Below are positions 23,234-35,400 of a stretch of 64,000 nt of DNA, one piece after another. Origin of the DNA: Nageia nagi (taxonomy: Eukaryota; Pinophyta); NCBI GenBank assembly GCA_050084985.1, contig JBITNC010000001.1:60822001-60886000 (forward strand), written 5' to 3'. Every line of letters starts with the position of its first letter. Positions within the stretch are counted from its first letter, which is position 1. A model generated the notes under the pieces. It ran no database searches, was not told the origin of the DNA, and was given only the letters and a program-made list of their open reading frames with translations. The position numbers and the translations under genes were made by a program.

Positions 23234-25184
23234 AAGATATATTTGGTGGATTAACTTTATAGTTAATTAATGAACCCCTCCTTGTTATTTATGGTTTTGC
23301 ATTTTAACTTTGGGGAATTTTTAAATTTTAAATAGATTTTATTTAAATTTTATGTTAAAGGTCCCATACCATATAGTTTTTTATATATTTAATATATTCC
23401 CTTGCATTAGGTATATGTTAGGATTTTAAATTTTAAAATCCCACCTAGAATTGTAGGAATGAATTATGGGTTCAAATGTAAACTCTATTTTTTACATGTT
23501 TATTGATGGTAATTTTGTATATAAACCTATTTGTAGCTCCTTTCACAACACTTTCATGCAATCCAACTGATGAGGTCTTAATGGTAGAAACTAGTTTTGG
23601 GCATGAAGTGTTGGAATTTTTTTGTAATTTTTCATTTTGTTAGTGGAAATTTCTTTCTCCATTTTGTTGTGAATTATTTTACCTCTTTCCTTATTTACTC
23701 TTCCAAGCTACAATTAATATCAATATAATTGTTAAACTATATTTTTTTCTCTTCACATTTTTCATTGAGAAATATAATTATTTTTTAAAGCTCCTAAGCC
23801 TCATATATCATTCTTTTATATTTGTTAGCATTCTAGCCTCATGGATTCCATTGGCATATCCTCTCTACTATTAGAAATAACTTTTATAGTCCCACATGGA
23901 TTATTTATTAGTGTCCACCCAATATTTTGTGATCTCCTTCACACATGGTAGCTCCACTTCCTATCTAGAAACCCCCTTTATTTTGATCACTTTGGTTTCC
24001 CTTTATGTATTTTTCCTCATGACACATAGCATGGCATTCCTCAAGGAACATGACATGGCCTCCTTTTTGCATGATCTTGGCCCCAAATTGCAAAAAATCA
24101 TTGGTTCTTTTCATTCCTCCTTCCATACTTGATGGTACCTTGTTTGTTCATTTTCTTCCTCTATCAACAAGCATGGTTTTTCTTTCAAATTAGAGGTATT
24201 TTATGTTTGCTATGGTGGCCTTCATAGAATATGGTGTGGTCCTCTTAGCACATGATGTCCCCCCTTTGGAAATCCCTATTGCACACTTCATGATGGTGCC
24301 TATTTTGGTGTCATCACCTTCCCTCTATGAGACCATAATTTTCTTGAAATCTCCACCTCTCTTGTATTTTGTAGCATTATTACAGTCTTCTATCACTGCA
24401 TTGACCTAATGAAGTAGGTATTGGTGGGTTTTTTTAACACCAACTTCTACCTTATTCACTCTCCACATATATTACACATTATAGTAGTGTTTAGTGGCTG
24501 ATTTATCACCCCCTCCTTCCCCATGCACATGGATGAGATTCTCTTCATAGATGTTTAGCATAGTGTTCATTCCCTCCACTATGTGAATAAAACCTTCACA
24601 CATGTTTTCCTCTCCGTTCTCCTCCATGTCTAAGCTTATTTTTTCTCCCATTAATGGATTTTAGGTATTTTTTTATATGGAAACTTGGATAGAGACTTGG
24701 TTTATTTTATATCAATTTTTGTAAGGACATATTTGGTAGATTAACTTTATAGTTAATTATTAGACCTATTTAAATTTTATATAGATTGTTTTTTTTTTAT
24801 ATTAAAGGTCCAATGCCATATTTTTTTCTAATATTTAATATATTCCTTTGTATTAGGTATATATTAAGATTTTAAATTTTAAAATCCCACTTACCATTGT
24901 AAGAATTAATTATGGCTTCACATGTAAACCTTATTTTTTATATTTTTATTGGTTGTGATTTCCTATTTATACCTAGTCATAGCTCCTTTCACAAAAACTT
25001 CTTGTAGTTCTATTGATGAGCCCTAAATGGTCAAAACTAGTTTTCGGCATGAAGTGTTGGAGTTTTATGTAATTTTTCATTTTGTAAATGGAAATTTATT
25101 TCTCCATTTTCATTGTGAATTATTTTAGGTTTTTCCTTATTTACTCTTTAAAGCTATAAGTGATCTTAATATAATTTTTAAAAA
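23234..25184. mobile_element. 1.95-kb element with ~0.5-kb direct terminal repeats, nested in R3 copy 2
   Basis: Direct repeats at 23234-23738 and 24724-25184 share ATATTTGGTRGATTAACTTT, TTAAATTTTAAAATCCCAC, TAGCTCCTTTCACAA, GGCATGAAGTGTTGGA and a T-rich tail ending AGCTAxAA…AATATAATT. The internal ~1 kb has short open stretches (23896-24132 and 24203-24409 on +; KRTTPYSMKATIANIKYL-like frame on -) but no gag or pol. This fits a small non-autonomous LTR retrotransposon (TRIM/SMART-like size). The ends are not the usual TG...CA, and no primer site, polypurine tract or target duplication was found, so orientation is unset. Confidence 0.6.
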
Positions 25185-25187
25185 AGG

Positions 25188-25320
25188 ATTATAATTTATT
25201 ATATATAACAATTTACCATGAGGGTTTTAATAAATTAAAAGATAAGGTAGTGAATTTTAAAAATAAGGGATTTTTAAAGAATTCCATGAATGCATGTGTT
25301 TTGAAGGATTTATAGTAAGC
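25188..25320 (-). mobile_element. R3 copy 2, right part
   Basis: Reverse complement reads CTTACTATAAATCCTTCAAAACACATG then TTTAAAAATCCCTTATTTTTAAAATT, matching 22010-22115 of copy 1. With 23075-23212 it reconstitutes the order of one R3 unit interrupted by the element at 23234-25184. Confidence 0.7.
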
Positions 25321-25500
25321 AACCTCCCATACTCTCATGATGAAGTATTTTTAATTAATAATAGAATAATGTATTTATTTGTATTATAAACAAGTTATGC
25401 TTAGAAATTCAATATTCATGGTATTTCATAGATGTAATGCTTAAATAAATCTAAGTTATGCATTTAAAATACTTTCTCAATATATTTAAGATTTTGGAGT

Positions 25501-26233
25501 TGTTGATCTAAAAAATGCAATCCAACATGTTTATGAGGGGGTTGTCAAATTAGTTCATGATCATGAACCACATGTGCTTGGATGAATTAATTTTCAACTA
25601 GTTCAACTTTCGGTTATTTTATGTATAGGAAGGTGCCTAGCAAGCCTTTAAACATTTAAGTGATCATAATTGATAAAAAAAAACTATGATCCATTGAACA
25701 ACAAATATTTTGGGAACATTAAATATAAATATTCTTTAAAGAATTTTATCATTCACAATAGGCTTTTAGTTTGGAAATACAATATTCAAAATATCAATAT
25801 CTCTTGGATAGAAACATAAATGATATTTCCTACATATAGAGAGATGAATAAAATCTTGAGCCTCTAATGATTTGATTTTCTCTAGGATGGTCTTACTCAT
25901 GTATTTAACTAATAATGTTGCATATTATTCTTGTAATATATCCAATTTAAATGGGATTCATCTCTTATAGAAAATATGACATTACCCATTCATTGAAGCT
26001 CTTAAAATCAAGAATCATGAGGTTTGCTTCCCACAGATAGAGATGTACACTTATTGAAAGGCTCCTCATATATAAGGGAGATAATTTTGCTCTAGATTTC
26101 AATATCTAGTTTTATAAGGATAAGGCCTTATCCATTACAAAATGGAAAAAATGAAAAGAAAAGAGGAGAGTAACTAAAAGTAATACAAGGTTGAGAGTTA
26201 AATAAAGAAAGGGAAATGGTGTTTCTCAGGGCC
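25501..26233 (+). repeat. Dispersed repeat R2, copy A
   Basis: Same orientation as 52761-53493. Shared blocks: TTAGTTCATGATCATGAAC, CTTGGATGAATTAATTTT, GCCTTTAAACATTTAAGT, TATCAATATCTCTTGGATAG, ATTACCCATTCATTGAAGCT, AATCATGAGGTTT, AAAGGCTCCTCA, TTTCAATATC, AAAGAGGAGAGTAA. Similarity ends abruptly at both sides. No reading frame recognised. Confidence 0.85.
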
Positions 26234-26540
26234 AACTTGGGATTTTGACAATTCTATCAAAACTTGGAGGAAGGATCCCTAGCTCATAGCCACTCCTTCA
26301 TGTTACTATACATTGTTAGGTGGCAAGAGAAAAAAGGCTAAAGTCATGAATATTTCATTTGTCATACTCTCAAAAATAGGGAACATACAAATGATGCAAC
26401 CATTTAAGCCATCCAAAGAGTACATGATAAAATAAAAGGAAAAAGGATGCCATACATAGTTTGATATGGAAAAATAGATATTTCATTACTAAGGAGAAAA
26501 TGTTGAGAAATTCAACCTCCTATGTTACATGAGTCTGAGC

Positions 26541-26571
<31 letters not shown>

Positions 26572-28789
26572 GCTTCAAACTCATAAAATATCTACCAAAT
26601 ATAATATGAAAATCTAAAAGAGAATATAATGCTATTGTGTGTATGTAACTAACTAAAATAATAAAATTATTAAACCTATGAAAATATCTAAGCTACATAT
26701 TATATATATAGTTGTAACTTCTATATTTATGCTAATGATAATTGTATTTTGTCATTAGTGCTCAAAAACAACTAAAAAATATTGTTTTCATAATAGTAGA
26801 GAAATGTCAAGAGTTTGTTTTAAATTTATAATGCTTATACAATCCTACTAGAGTTTAGGAAGTAAAATTGAGATTGCTAATTATTCTAATCAATAGGAAG
26901 TATTTTCATTAAATCTAGTGGATGTGGATAAATATCATTGGGCTCCAAGAAACTTAGTTGTTATATGAGACTTTTAGGTTATGGGAATGTAGAAGGTATC
27001 TTGAATGATCATCAGATTGTAATCTTGTTCAAAAAGATGTTTTGGTAACAATTTAATTATATTCCAAGAAGTTACATGAAGGATGAAGTTCACCAAGTTC
27101 TGAAAAAAATTGTAAAATTAAAAGTTTGTTGGTTTCTAAGAAATTTCATCTTACTATAAGTTAGTCACACTATGGGAAAATGCATCAGTGAAGGATAGCA
27201 TTGGGCTTCAAGAATATGGTTTAGCAAATGAAAATTGTTATACTTTAGGGAGATTCACCTTCATCATTTTTGCTACCATTCTGAGTACCTATAAAATATT
27301 TCAAACTTTTCAAAACCTTAGGTGTTTAAAAAATAACTTACCTATTTAATGCAAGTTGCAATTTATATAATATCTTACCCCCTTCATTGACGATTTTGAA
27401 GAATCAAAATAGTCTATGAATTAGAGAGTAGAAATTAAGTAGGCAACATGCATGTAGGTTGGGTGGGATGGGATTGTAAAGAATTCATAAGATATTCATT
27501 AACTAAGTATAACAATATTCAAATATCAGTTAATCAAAAATTTTTATCAAATGTATGAAATAAAAAACATATTTTTATATAAATTTAATTATAATATTAA
27601 AATAAATCATTGGTTTACCATGCTTTACTATTGTTGATGGATCAATCTTCATTTGTGAGCCTTCTATCAAATAACCTTTTTGAGATGTTATGTGATGCTT
27701 GTAAGATAGGTTTGGAATGGACATGTAAATCTAAGAGGAAAAAGGAAGGGAGAGAGAGGATTAGAATATAGAAGAAGGGATAGGGAAAGAAGGAGGAGAG
27801 TAGGAAAGGGAGGAAAGAGGTCTTGGGAATAAGAAACAGACAAGATAAAGAGTAGTTGAGGTGAAGACTAAATACATATGTATGGACATGATGAAAATAT
27901 GAGTGATTTATGGTGGAGGATCATAGTGAATGGGATGAGGTGATAAACAACACATATTTACATAACCATTTTTGTAAAACTTATATTATAATATTCAAAC
28001 AATATCTTTACTTTATAAATATATTTATATTCTTCATCCTTTGATGCTCACACATCTTTCATGTGTATGCTATTTTATAAAAAAAATCTCATACTCTTTG
28101 CACATAATTTTTTTATTATTTTTTTATTGAACCCAATTGTCATTTCAAAAAGTGCTCATGTCCCTCGAGCATAATTTGACCTAAACCTATCAATTTTTTT
28201 TAAGTTATAGAGAATCGTATCTAGAATGTGGACATATTTTTTATTTTTCACAATTCATAAAATATAAAAAGTTATTAAATAATTATGAAACCCTACTTTT
28301 TGAAGCTTATGGATCCTCTTTCATTTTAAATTATATTAAAAATATAAAATCTAATCTAATTGTAAAACAAAGATCATATTTGAAATCTGCACTATCTCAT
28401 CTATAATCCTTCAAAATTTTGTGAAATAACTCTTTGAAAAACCTCATCAAATGCATGCCCAAATTTGGTAAATTCCATTTCAATTATTATGACCTTGAAT
28501 TTGCAGGTCTAAAGCAAAGGTTTGGGTCATCAAACCTATTTTCAAGCCTAGAACCAAAGCGAAAAAGGTGGGTGAAAATTTGAATTTAAACACTAGGATC
28601 TTAACCCCTAAGATCCCTACCCATATATATTAAAATGCCCATATAAAAGTATTTTATTTTTTAATTCATGTGCATCAATATTGTATGAACTTGTGAGACC
28701 TAATTTTGCAATTTTCTCTTCTTTTTGCAATTTTTCATTTGTTTTTTATGATTATAATAATTTCAAAGCAAGGAAAATTTTGAAAGGAG
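26234..28789. other. No gene; (TA)n and a purine-rich tract
   Basis: An (AT)n run lies at about 26529-26571. A ~90-base run of almost only A and G lies at about 27738-27830. Otherwise AT-rich sequence without coding signals. Confidence 0.6.
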
Positions 28790-31465
28790 ATCATGGGATC
28801 AAAACAATGTCAAGTAAGAAAATATTTGAGGAACTTTACGCCTAAATAAGAAAAATCATATAAAGAGAGGGATGCATAGCAAAAAGAGAGAGAAGAGCAC
28901 ATTTGAGGCAAGTGAGGGATGTGGAAGCATCGAGTTCTACAACAATTGATATAGAGGAGAACATTCAAGACAACATTGAGGAGGAAAGAATTTGATTAGT
29001 TCACACTAAGGAGGAGAAAATTCAAGATATGAATGTAGATTATGCACACATGGAAGAGGAGGCTATGATTTTAGAAGCTTCATATCCACCTATTGATACG
29101 AATCCAATAGGTATGTATTCCAATCCACCTTTTGAAATGAATCCATCATGTATGTATTTAGATCCACCTTTGAAAGATAGTGATAACATTTTTTAAAAAA
29201 TGGAAGGTAATATCTTACATAATTTTCCTAAAGATAAGCTTTTATCTCAAATACATATAAGAAAATTGCAAGTAATATACATGAGGAATATTTCAAAGAT
29301 AAAGAGTTAGGAGTTCAATATCAACTCATGTTGCAATTAATGAGAATATAAAAAATGAGAAAAGTAATGAAAACCTCAAGCATTAATGTGAAATCAAAAA
29401 GGGAAGATGAACCCCTTAAACAAGTTATATTTACTATTTCTAGTGCCATTAGTTCTATTGAAAAAGAGAGTAGATCTAAAGATAAGAATGCAGCATGACA
29501 AGCTATAACAACTGCTTTAGTAAGCCAAACAACCTTAAACAAAAGAAAGGTTAGTGAATTATATATTCAATGTGAGTCATAAAATTTTCCAAAGGGAAGA
29601 TAAAGTATTGAAAGTGATCCAATCAACCAATGTTAGAGTTATAGTGGTAAACTCCCAAGGTCTATATAAAATTGACTAGCGAGATCAAGGCTATAATTGA
29701 AAAATTATGGTATTATAGAACAAGGGTATAACCACATTCTAGAGATGTTTTGAAATTAAAACCTAGGTCAAAATATCATTAATCTCATCCAAAACATCTA
29801 CTAGATATGATTCAAACTGAATTATATCAACAATTTGTAGAAGAGGGAGTGTTACAATCATTTAATATTGAAATAAGTCAAATATCATTTGAGAAATACA
29901 AACCTTGCTATGTTAGAATTAACAAATAAAGAGTAACATGTTGTTGCAAAACACATATGAAATTTTGATATTATTATGATGTTTTTCAAAACATAAATGG
30001 AGAGTTGCATAATAATGATTTGAGGCAAGAATGTGGTATTCATATACCACTTGAAACCATCAAGGATTTTATAACAAGTTTTTTTGTCCACCTCCTCATG
30101 AGCAATCATTTTATTCAAATGCATGTATTACAATATAATGTGATAGATGTCAAAACTTTTTATTACTAGGAGATTGTATGCATGAAATTAGTATGCATGA
30201 TTTTGGATAACAAGATATAGATGTTAGAATATTCAATAATGTTGAGTATGATTTGAAGGATGGAAAATTTGGAAAGCATGTTGATTTGATCATTGAAATC
30301 ATAAAAATGCATACATTCATGGATGATTTTAATACAAAGTATCTACCAAAATATTTGAAATACTCCCAAAATGCTTTATGGCTTGATAGTCAATTTCGTT
30401 AATGGAGAAACACATTTTCAATTGGAATTATATTATCAATTTTGAATTTGCCAAAAATTATACTCTTAAACCACAATAAAAATTTAGTCTCAATATTATA
30501 ATTCAATTCAATTTACCATTTTCATATATATTGTATTAAGATATGTAGATGATAGTATTGAAGAGAATAAAAAAGTTTTGAGGGAGTACCATTCCTATGT
30601 GAGTTATAATTGACTACACTTATCATAGTTTGTCCAATATTGTTTTAAGGTATTTTACAATAATTTGGATAAAAGAGGAATTTAGATGGTAAAAAATTTC
30701 ATATGGTTAGATAATTACATGGGATAGTTTCAAAATTCATGAATGTTTTATTGGCTAAGTAGGGTTCATAAAGAAAAAAATATCAAACATATATGGAGTT
30801 TTATTGAATAAATACATGGTAAAAAAGAACATGATGGAGTAAGTGCATGTGTTAAAAGAGCTCTTGTTAGAAAGCAATTAAAATTTGGTGATATAATAAA
30901 TTTAAATATGCCCATGAAATTATGGAATGGTGTTGTATAACATAATCTATAGGATCAAGTCAAAATTCTATAGTTTAACAATACTTTTGGTTAGTTGAGA
31001 AAGATAATATTTTGAATCATCTCAATTGTGATACAATCATGGATCAAGAAAGTGGCATTCATTTAAGAGTTCAAAAGCACACACTTAGATTATATGGATA
31101 AAAAAGCTTACATATTTTTATGAGACTTGTATTGTAGGTGATTCAAAATCATGTGGAAATATAGAATGGGTTAAGGAATGGAAACAAAGATCTTTGACGC
31201 CTTCACAATCCCATGATGATGAACAAGAAATAATAATTGAAGATGAGCTATTTATATTAGAAGACCATGATCATATTTTAGACCTTGAACAAGAAGGTAA
31301 TTTAAATTCAATTTATCTATATTCTTGAAAATGTACATTTTAAAATATATTATGTTAGTTTTATACATTGAACACTTTATAGATATAAATTTTATTTATA
31401 GAATATGTGTATGTTGTTTTTGCACCTGAAGGGAATGAAGAGGTAATAGGGTATTGGTTAGCTCT
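28790..31465 (+). pseudogene. Decayed gene of a transposon-like family (CCC and HGKxEHDG motifs)
   Basis: Order of readable segments on +: a basic start (28865-28910, AKRERRAHLRQVRDVEASSS), an acidic region with repeats of NP(I/F)GMY-type sequence to 29195, and a segment LTSEIKAIIEKLWYYRTRV. A block EKYKPCYVRI follows, then TCCCKTHMKF (29936-29965), ECGIHIPLETIKDF, and HGKKEHDGVSACVKRALVRKQ (30815-30877, same frame as the Cys block). It ends with an acidic tail and PEGNEEVIGYWLA just before the LTR at 31466. An apparent GT-AG intron at 31297-31400 joins the tail to that last segment. I recall this motif set from uncharacterised transposon-encoded proteins of plants (HGKGxxDGxGxxxKR), but cannot name the superfamily. 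Many stops; the copia insertion cuts it. Confidence 0.5.
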
Positions 31466-32019
31466 TGTTGGAATGTATAATGCATTATTGTAAAGGTTTA
31501 TAATAATCTTCTATATAAGTTCACTAATACTTAAGGGTATCATTTGATGCCTTAAGTATTTAAGTGAATATGATAATGTAACTTGTCCTACACTCCATGT
31601 CATGAGCATATCCCTTAGGTAAAAGGATGTGTATGTCATGCTTTTGTACTTTAGATAAAAGGGTGATCCAAAGAGGGATTTTGGCCTATAAATAGAATGA
31701 TCTCTCTTTGTAATCACACATCAATTTGTGGAGTAAAGTTATGCTATAGGGTAGTCTTTAGGAGAAAAATGTGAGAAGATTATAAGAGTTCATATTTGTT
31801 AAGAAGAGAGATCTAGTTAGTGGATGTACTTCTAATTGGAGGAACCGCTTACATATTTTGTTATCTTTGTGAGTTTGTTAGATGTGTATTGTGAGATTTC
31901 ATGTAATCTTGAGAATATAGAGTTATTTAATTTATACTTCAAATATCTGAGCTTTATGTATTGATAAAAACATAAGTTAACTCAACCTATGTGATGATGA
32001 TGGATTTATTTATCCAAAC
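31466..32019 (+). repeat. 5' LTR of copia C1
   Basis: Begins TGTTGGAATGTATAATGC and runs ~554 bp to TTTATTTATCCAAA, where the 3' LTR has TTATCCAACA. TATA box TATAAATAG at 31687-31695, preceded by a region shared with the other two LTRs of the family. The LTR carries the promoter and polyadenylation signals of the element. Confidence 0.9.
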
Positions 32020-32069
32020 TTTTTACTTAAATTAAAGCATATTCCTTAAAGATTTAATTTAAGTAAAAA
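32020..32069. repeat. Perfect 17-bp inverted repeat next to 5' LTR
   Basis: TTTTTACTTAAATTAAA (32020-32036) and its exact complement (32053-32069) flank a 16-base loop, just where a primer-binding site would be expected. Confidence 0.85.
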
Positions 32070-32099
32070 GGGAGGAATGATATGGATATTTTTTTACTT

Positions 32100-32480
32100 A
32101 ATTTTACTTAAGGGTTAATGATACATGCTTAAATTTTGTTTTTAAGCTATGAGAATGATGCATAAAAAAAAATTTAATGCCTCTCTAAAGATAATATTGC
32201 ATGCTTAAGACTTAAAATTTTAAGTTAATATTGCATGCTTAGGACTTATATTTTGAACATATTTATGACTTAAATTCCTTAAATTAAAATGATGCATATT
32301 TATACTTAGTGCTTAATTTTTTAAGTTAATGATGCATGTTTAGGACTTAATTTAAATGCTTAGGACTTATTTTTTTCATTCAATATTACATGCTCATTAC
32401 TTAAAAACTTAAGTTATGATGCAATTTACTTCCTTATGCAAGAATAAACTTATGCAAAATTAGGAATGATGTAAAATATG
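32100..32480. repeat. Degenerate short repeats (TGCATGCTTAGGACTTA type)
   Basis: Variants of TAATRTTGCATGCTTAGGACTTA recur near 32110, 32205, 32230, 32290, 32330, 32355 and 32385 with irregular spacing. They lie between the C1 5' LTR and gag, and no known leader element looks like this. Confidence 0.7.
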
Positions 32481-33289
32481 TCCTTTAGGGGTTGGTAAAT
32501 AAAACCCATTTGACACTTAGGTTTCAAATTTGTGAATGGATGATATTTTACTTATGCTCTTTTACTTCATATTTTGCTTTTTGATTTATTTTCTTATACA
32601 AATAAAAATGCAAATATTGAAATGAGCAACCCCCTAAAATGAATACATCCACATGTACATTTTGCAACATAACTTATTTGGGGAGCCATGAGGTGAGGAC
32701 AAGTGGACTAGAGCCTTTAAGTTTGAAAATACAAATGGTCAAAAGTCTATACTTCTCAATTGCCCCTAAGTCCTTTGTTGGTATGGACATAACTCTAATA
32801 GATGGATAGGCATGTGTGTAGTGATACCATATGTCTACACATCCATTCAAATATTATCTTGATAACCTAGAAGGACAACTTAAAACCTAATCAAGATTAA
32901 TAATTTGGCCAATCCAATAAACATCATAACCTTGGAAAATAGTAGGTACTTCTCTTTGTAAGAAAGTATAATATTGATCAAGGCAAACTAGTTGAGGATT
33001 GGTACTACTTGGGCTTATCTTTTGTGGGCATCCAAGTAAAGGATTAATTTTTAGACAAGAAAACAAGCCTCAACAATGTAACTCTACATCTACAATTCTT
33101 GAGATAAGAAATGTATTTGGGTACATGGGATGTATATTTGAGTTGTAAAATATTTGGACTTATGAATCAAAACAAGCATGTATTTTGTGTTAAAATTAAC
33201 ATGTATTATTTATTTGGTTAAAACTTAACATATAATGTTATTTATTAAATCACATGTTTATTAATTTTTTTCACATCCTTATGTAGCAA
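32481..33289. other. Leader region of copia C1, nothing recognised
   Basis: No primer site, coding block or strong repeat recognised between the short-repeat patch and gag. Confidence 0.4.
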
Positions 33290-33600
33290 ATGGGAGAATC
33301 TTTTTTACCCAAACATATTATTGATGGTTCCAAATTTGGTATTTGGGAACATTGGATGAGAGCTAAATTATAGGCAAGGAAACTTTGGTAAATAGTGAAT
33401 GAGAACCTTATACCTTCTATAGATGAGAAGGCACTAGAGTCTTATAACATGAAGAATGAATTGGAAACCTCCATGATCTTCCATCCAATTTTAGATGATG
33501 TGCTCTTGATAATTTCCCCTTTAACCTCTGTAAAGAAAGATTGGGATAAGCTTAAGCAAATATATGGAAGGTTTGCCTTTAATTTCTTCTTTAATTGGTC
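33290..33600 (+). pseudogene. Copia C1 gag, N-terminal part
   Basis: From the ATG at 33290 the frame reads GSKFGIWEHWMRAKL, a stop, KLW, a stop, then VNENLIPSIDEKALESYNMK and PLTSVKKDWDKLKQIYGR. These are the copia gag (UBN2-type) blocks around the two conserved Trp and the W-D-x-L motif. It ends abruptly near 33575 and the sequence passes straight into the pre-integrase zinc-binding segment. The C-terminal half of gag, CCHC knuckle and protease have been deleted. Confidence 0.8.
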
Positions 33601-33602
33601 TA

Positions 33603-34454
33603 TGTGAGAAGTGCATTCTTGGTAAGATGCATAGACAAAATTTTGAAAAAGATAAGGCAACAAGAGCATCTCAACCTTTTTAATTTGTGCATTTAGATAT
33701 AATGGGTTCATTTTAGACTAAGTCACTTGGAGGAGCATCTTACATATTGACCTTCATTGATGACCTTAGTAGAATAACCTTTGTGTATCTACTTAAGCAC
33801 AAGGTTCAAACCTTTGAGAGTTTTAAATTTTTTAAGGCCTTTGTTGAAAATAAAACTTACCTTAAAATCAAGATGTTGAGATTAGATAATGGGGAAGAAT
33901 ATAACAATAATGAGTTCAATAACTATTATGCTAAGTATAGAATCAAGAGCCAATTTATGATTCCTTACACTCCACAATAGGATGGTGTTATCAAAAGGAA
34001 AAATAGAATAATTATAGAGATGGGTAGATGCATTTTGGGCAATCTTCCTAGCTTCTTATGGGGTGAAGTTGTGAGCACTACTATTTACACCTTGAATAGG
34101 TGTCCCACAAAAGTTGTTCAAGGTAAAACTACTTTTGAGGCATGGTTAAGAAGAAAACCTAACATTTCTCACCTTGGGGTGTTTAGTTGTGAAGCATTCT
34201 CCTATATTATTTCTAAGAAAATAAAAAAGTTGAACAAAAAGGTTGAAAAATGCATCTTTATAGGTTATGACAGTCAGCATAGAGGCTATAGGCTCTACTC
34301 TCCATCCTATAAAGTAGTATTTATTTCAAGGGATGTAAAGTTCAATGAACTTCTTAAAGAATCTACTTCTAAAGAGGATGTTGATGATCCAAAGGATTCT
34401 TTATTTGCACCTAGTTGGTTAGATATTGATGTAGACAAGTCATCTCAAGAATAA
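33603..34454 (+). pseudogene. Copia C1 pre-integrase segment and integrase
   Basis: LCEKCILGKMHRQNF is the end of the gag-pre-integrase zinc site. The integrase core follows: FVHLDIMGSF (first Asp), YILTFIDDLSRITFVYLLK, MLRLDNGEEYNNNEF (second Asp), FMIPYTPQ, stop, DGVIKRKNR. The catalytic Glu of the copia GVxERKNR motif reads Lys here. The tail reads LPSFLWGEVVSTTIYTLNRCPTK, HLGVFSCEAFSYI and CIFIGYDSQHRGYRLY, a full C-terminal region open for 144 codons from 34020. Stops in the core and the E-to-K change make it inactive. The enzyme would insert element DNA into chromosomes. Confidence 0.9.
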
Positions 34455-34539
34455 ATTCTCCAACAAAAAGGGTAACAAGTAGCCTGACCTTGAACAAATC
34501 TTTATTTGTCAAGATTGACAACAAGCATGAGCCCTCAAC

Positions 34540-35400
34540 CTTCAAAGAAGCTTCAAAGCATGAGTGCTAGATGGAAGTTGTGAAAGTGGAGTATGAGGTG
34601 CTTATAAAAAATAAAACTTGGAACTTGGTTCCTTATCCTAATGAGAAGAATGTGATTGGCAATAAGTGGATACACAAGATTAAGTTCAATTTATTTGGAG
34701 ATATTGGAAATACAAGGCAAGGTTAGTAACCAAAGGTTTTGCTTAGAAATACGATGTAAATTATGAAGAAACCTTTTCTCATATGGAAAATATGCCTACA
34801 ATGAGAATTATCCTTGCTCTTTCTGTAGCTCAAAAATAAAAAGTTTTTCAACTTGACGTCAAGAGTGCATTTCTCAATGGTGACTTAGATGTGGAAATCT
34901 TCATGAATCAACCAAAAGGATTTATTATGGAAGGCAAAGAATCCTTTGTGTGCAAGTTAAAGAAGTCATTATATGGACTTAAGTAAGCACCTAGAGCTAG
35001 GTATAGGAAGATTTCAAGGTATTTTATAGACATTGATTTATCCAAGTGCTTTTCAAACTCCAATTTAAATGTGCTCACTCAAGAAAAAGACATGGTCTTG
35101 ATTCTCCTTTATGTGGATGGTCTTTATATAACTGGAATTAATGATGAAATCATTCAAGAGTGCATATCTAAACTTAATGCAACATTTGAAATAATTGATC
35201 TTGGTCTCTTGCACTACTATCTTAGAATGCAAGTGTATCAATACAAGGATTGTACTTATCTCAGTCAATCTAACTATATATCAGACATCTTGCAAAAGTT
35301 TGGAATGGAGTGTAGATATGCTACAATCCCAATCTCTCTTGAAATCATTATTTCTCTAAGCTCCAGCTCTCAGTTAGCTAATGTTATAGCTTACATGTAA
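34540..35400 (+). pseudogene. Copia C1 reverse transcriptase (RVT_2)
   Basis: Blocks in order: KNKTWNLVPYP, NVIGNKWIHKIKF, AKVSN-region, DVNYEETFSHMENMPTMRI, VFQLDVKSAFLNGDLDVEIF, NQPKGF, VCKLKKSLYGLK-stop-APRARY, then ILLYVDGLYITG (YVDG at 35110-35121 replacing catalytic YVDD) and LGLLHYYLRMQVYQ, YISDILQKFGME. Stops stand at conserved Gln or Trp positions (AQKYD, LKQAP, QKWK). One frame change near 34700. Not functional. Confidence 0.9.
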
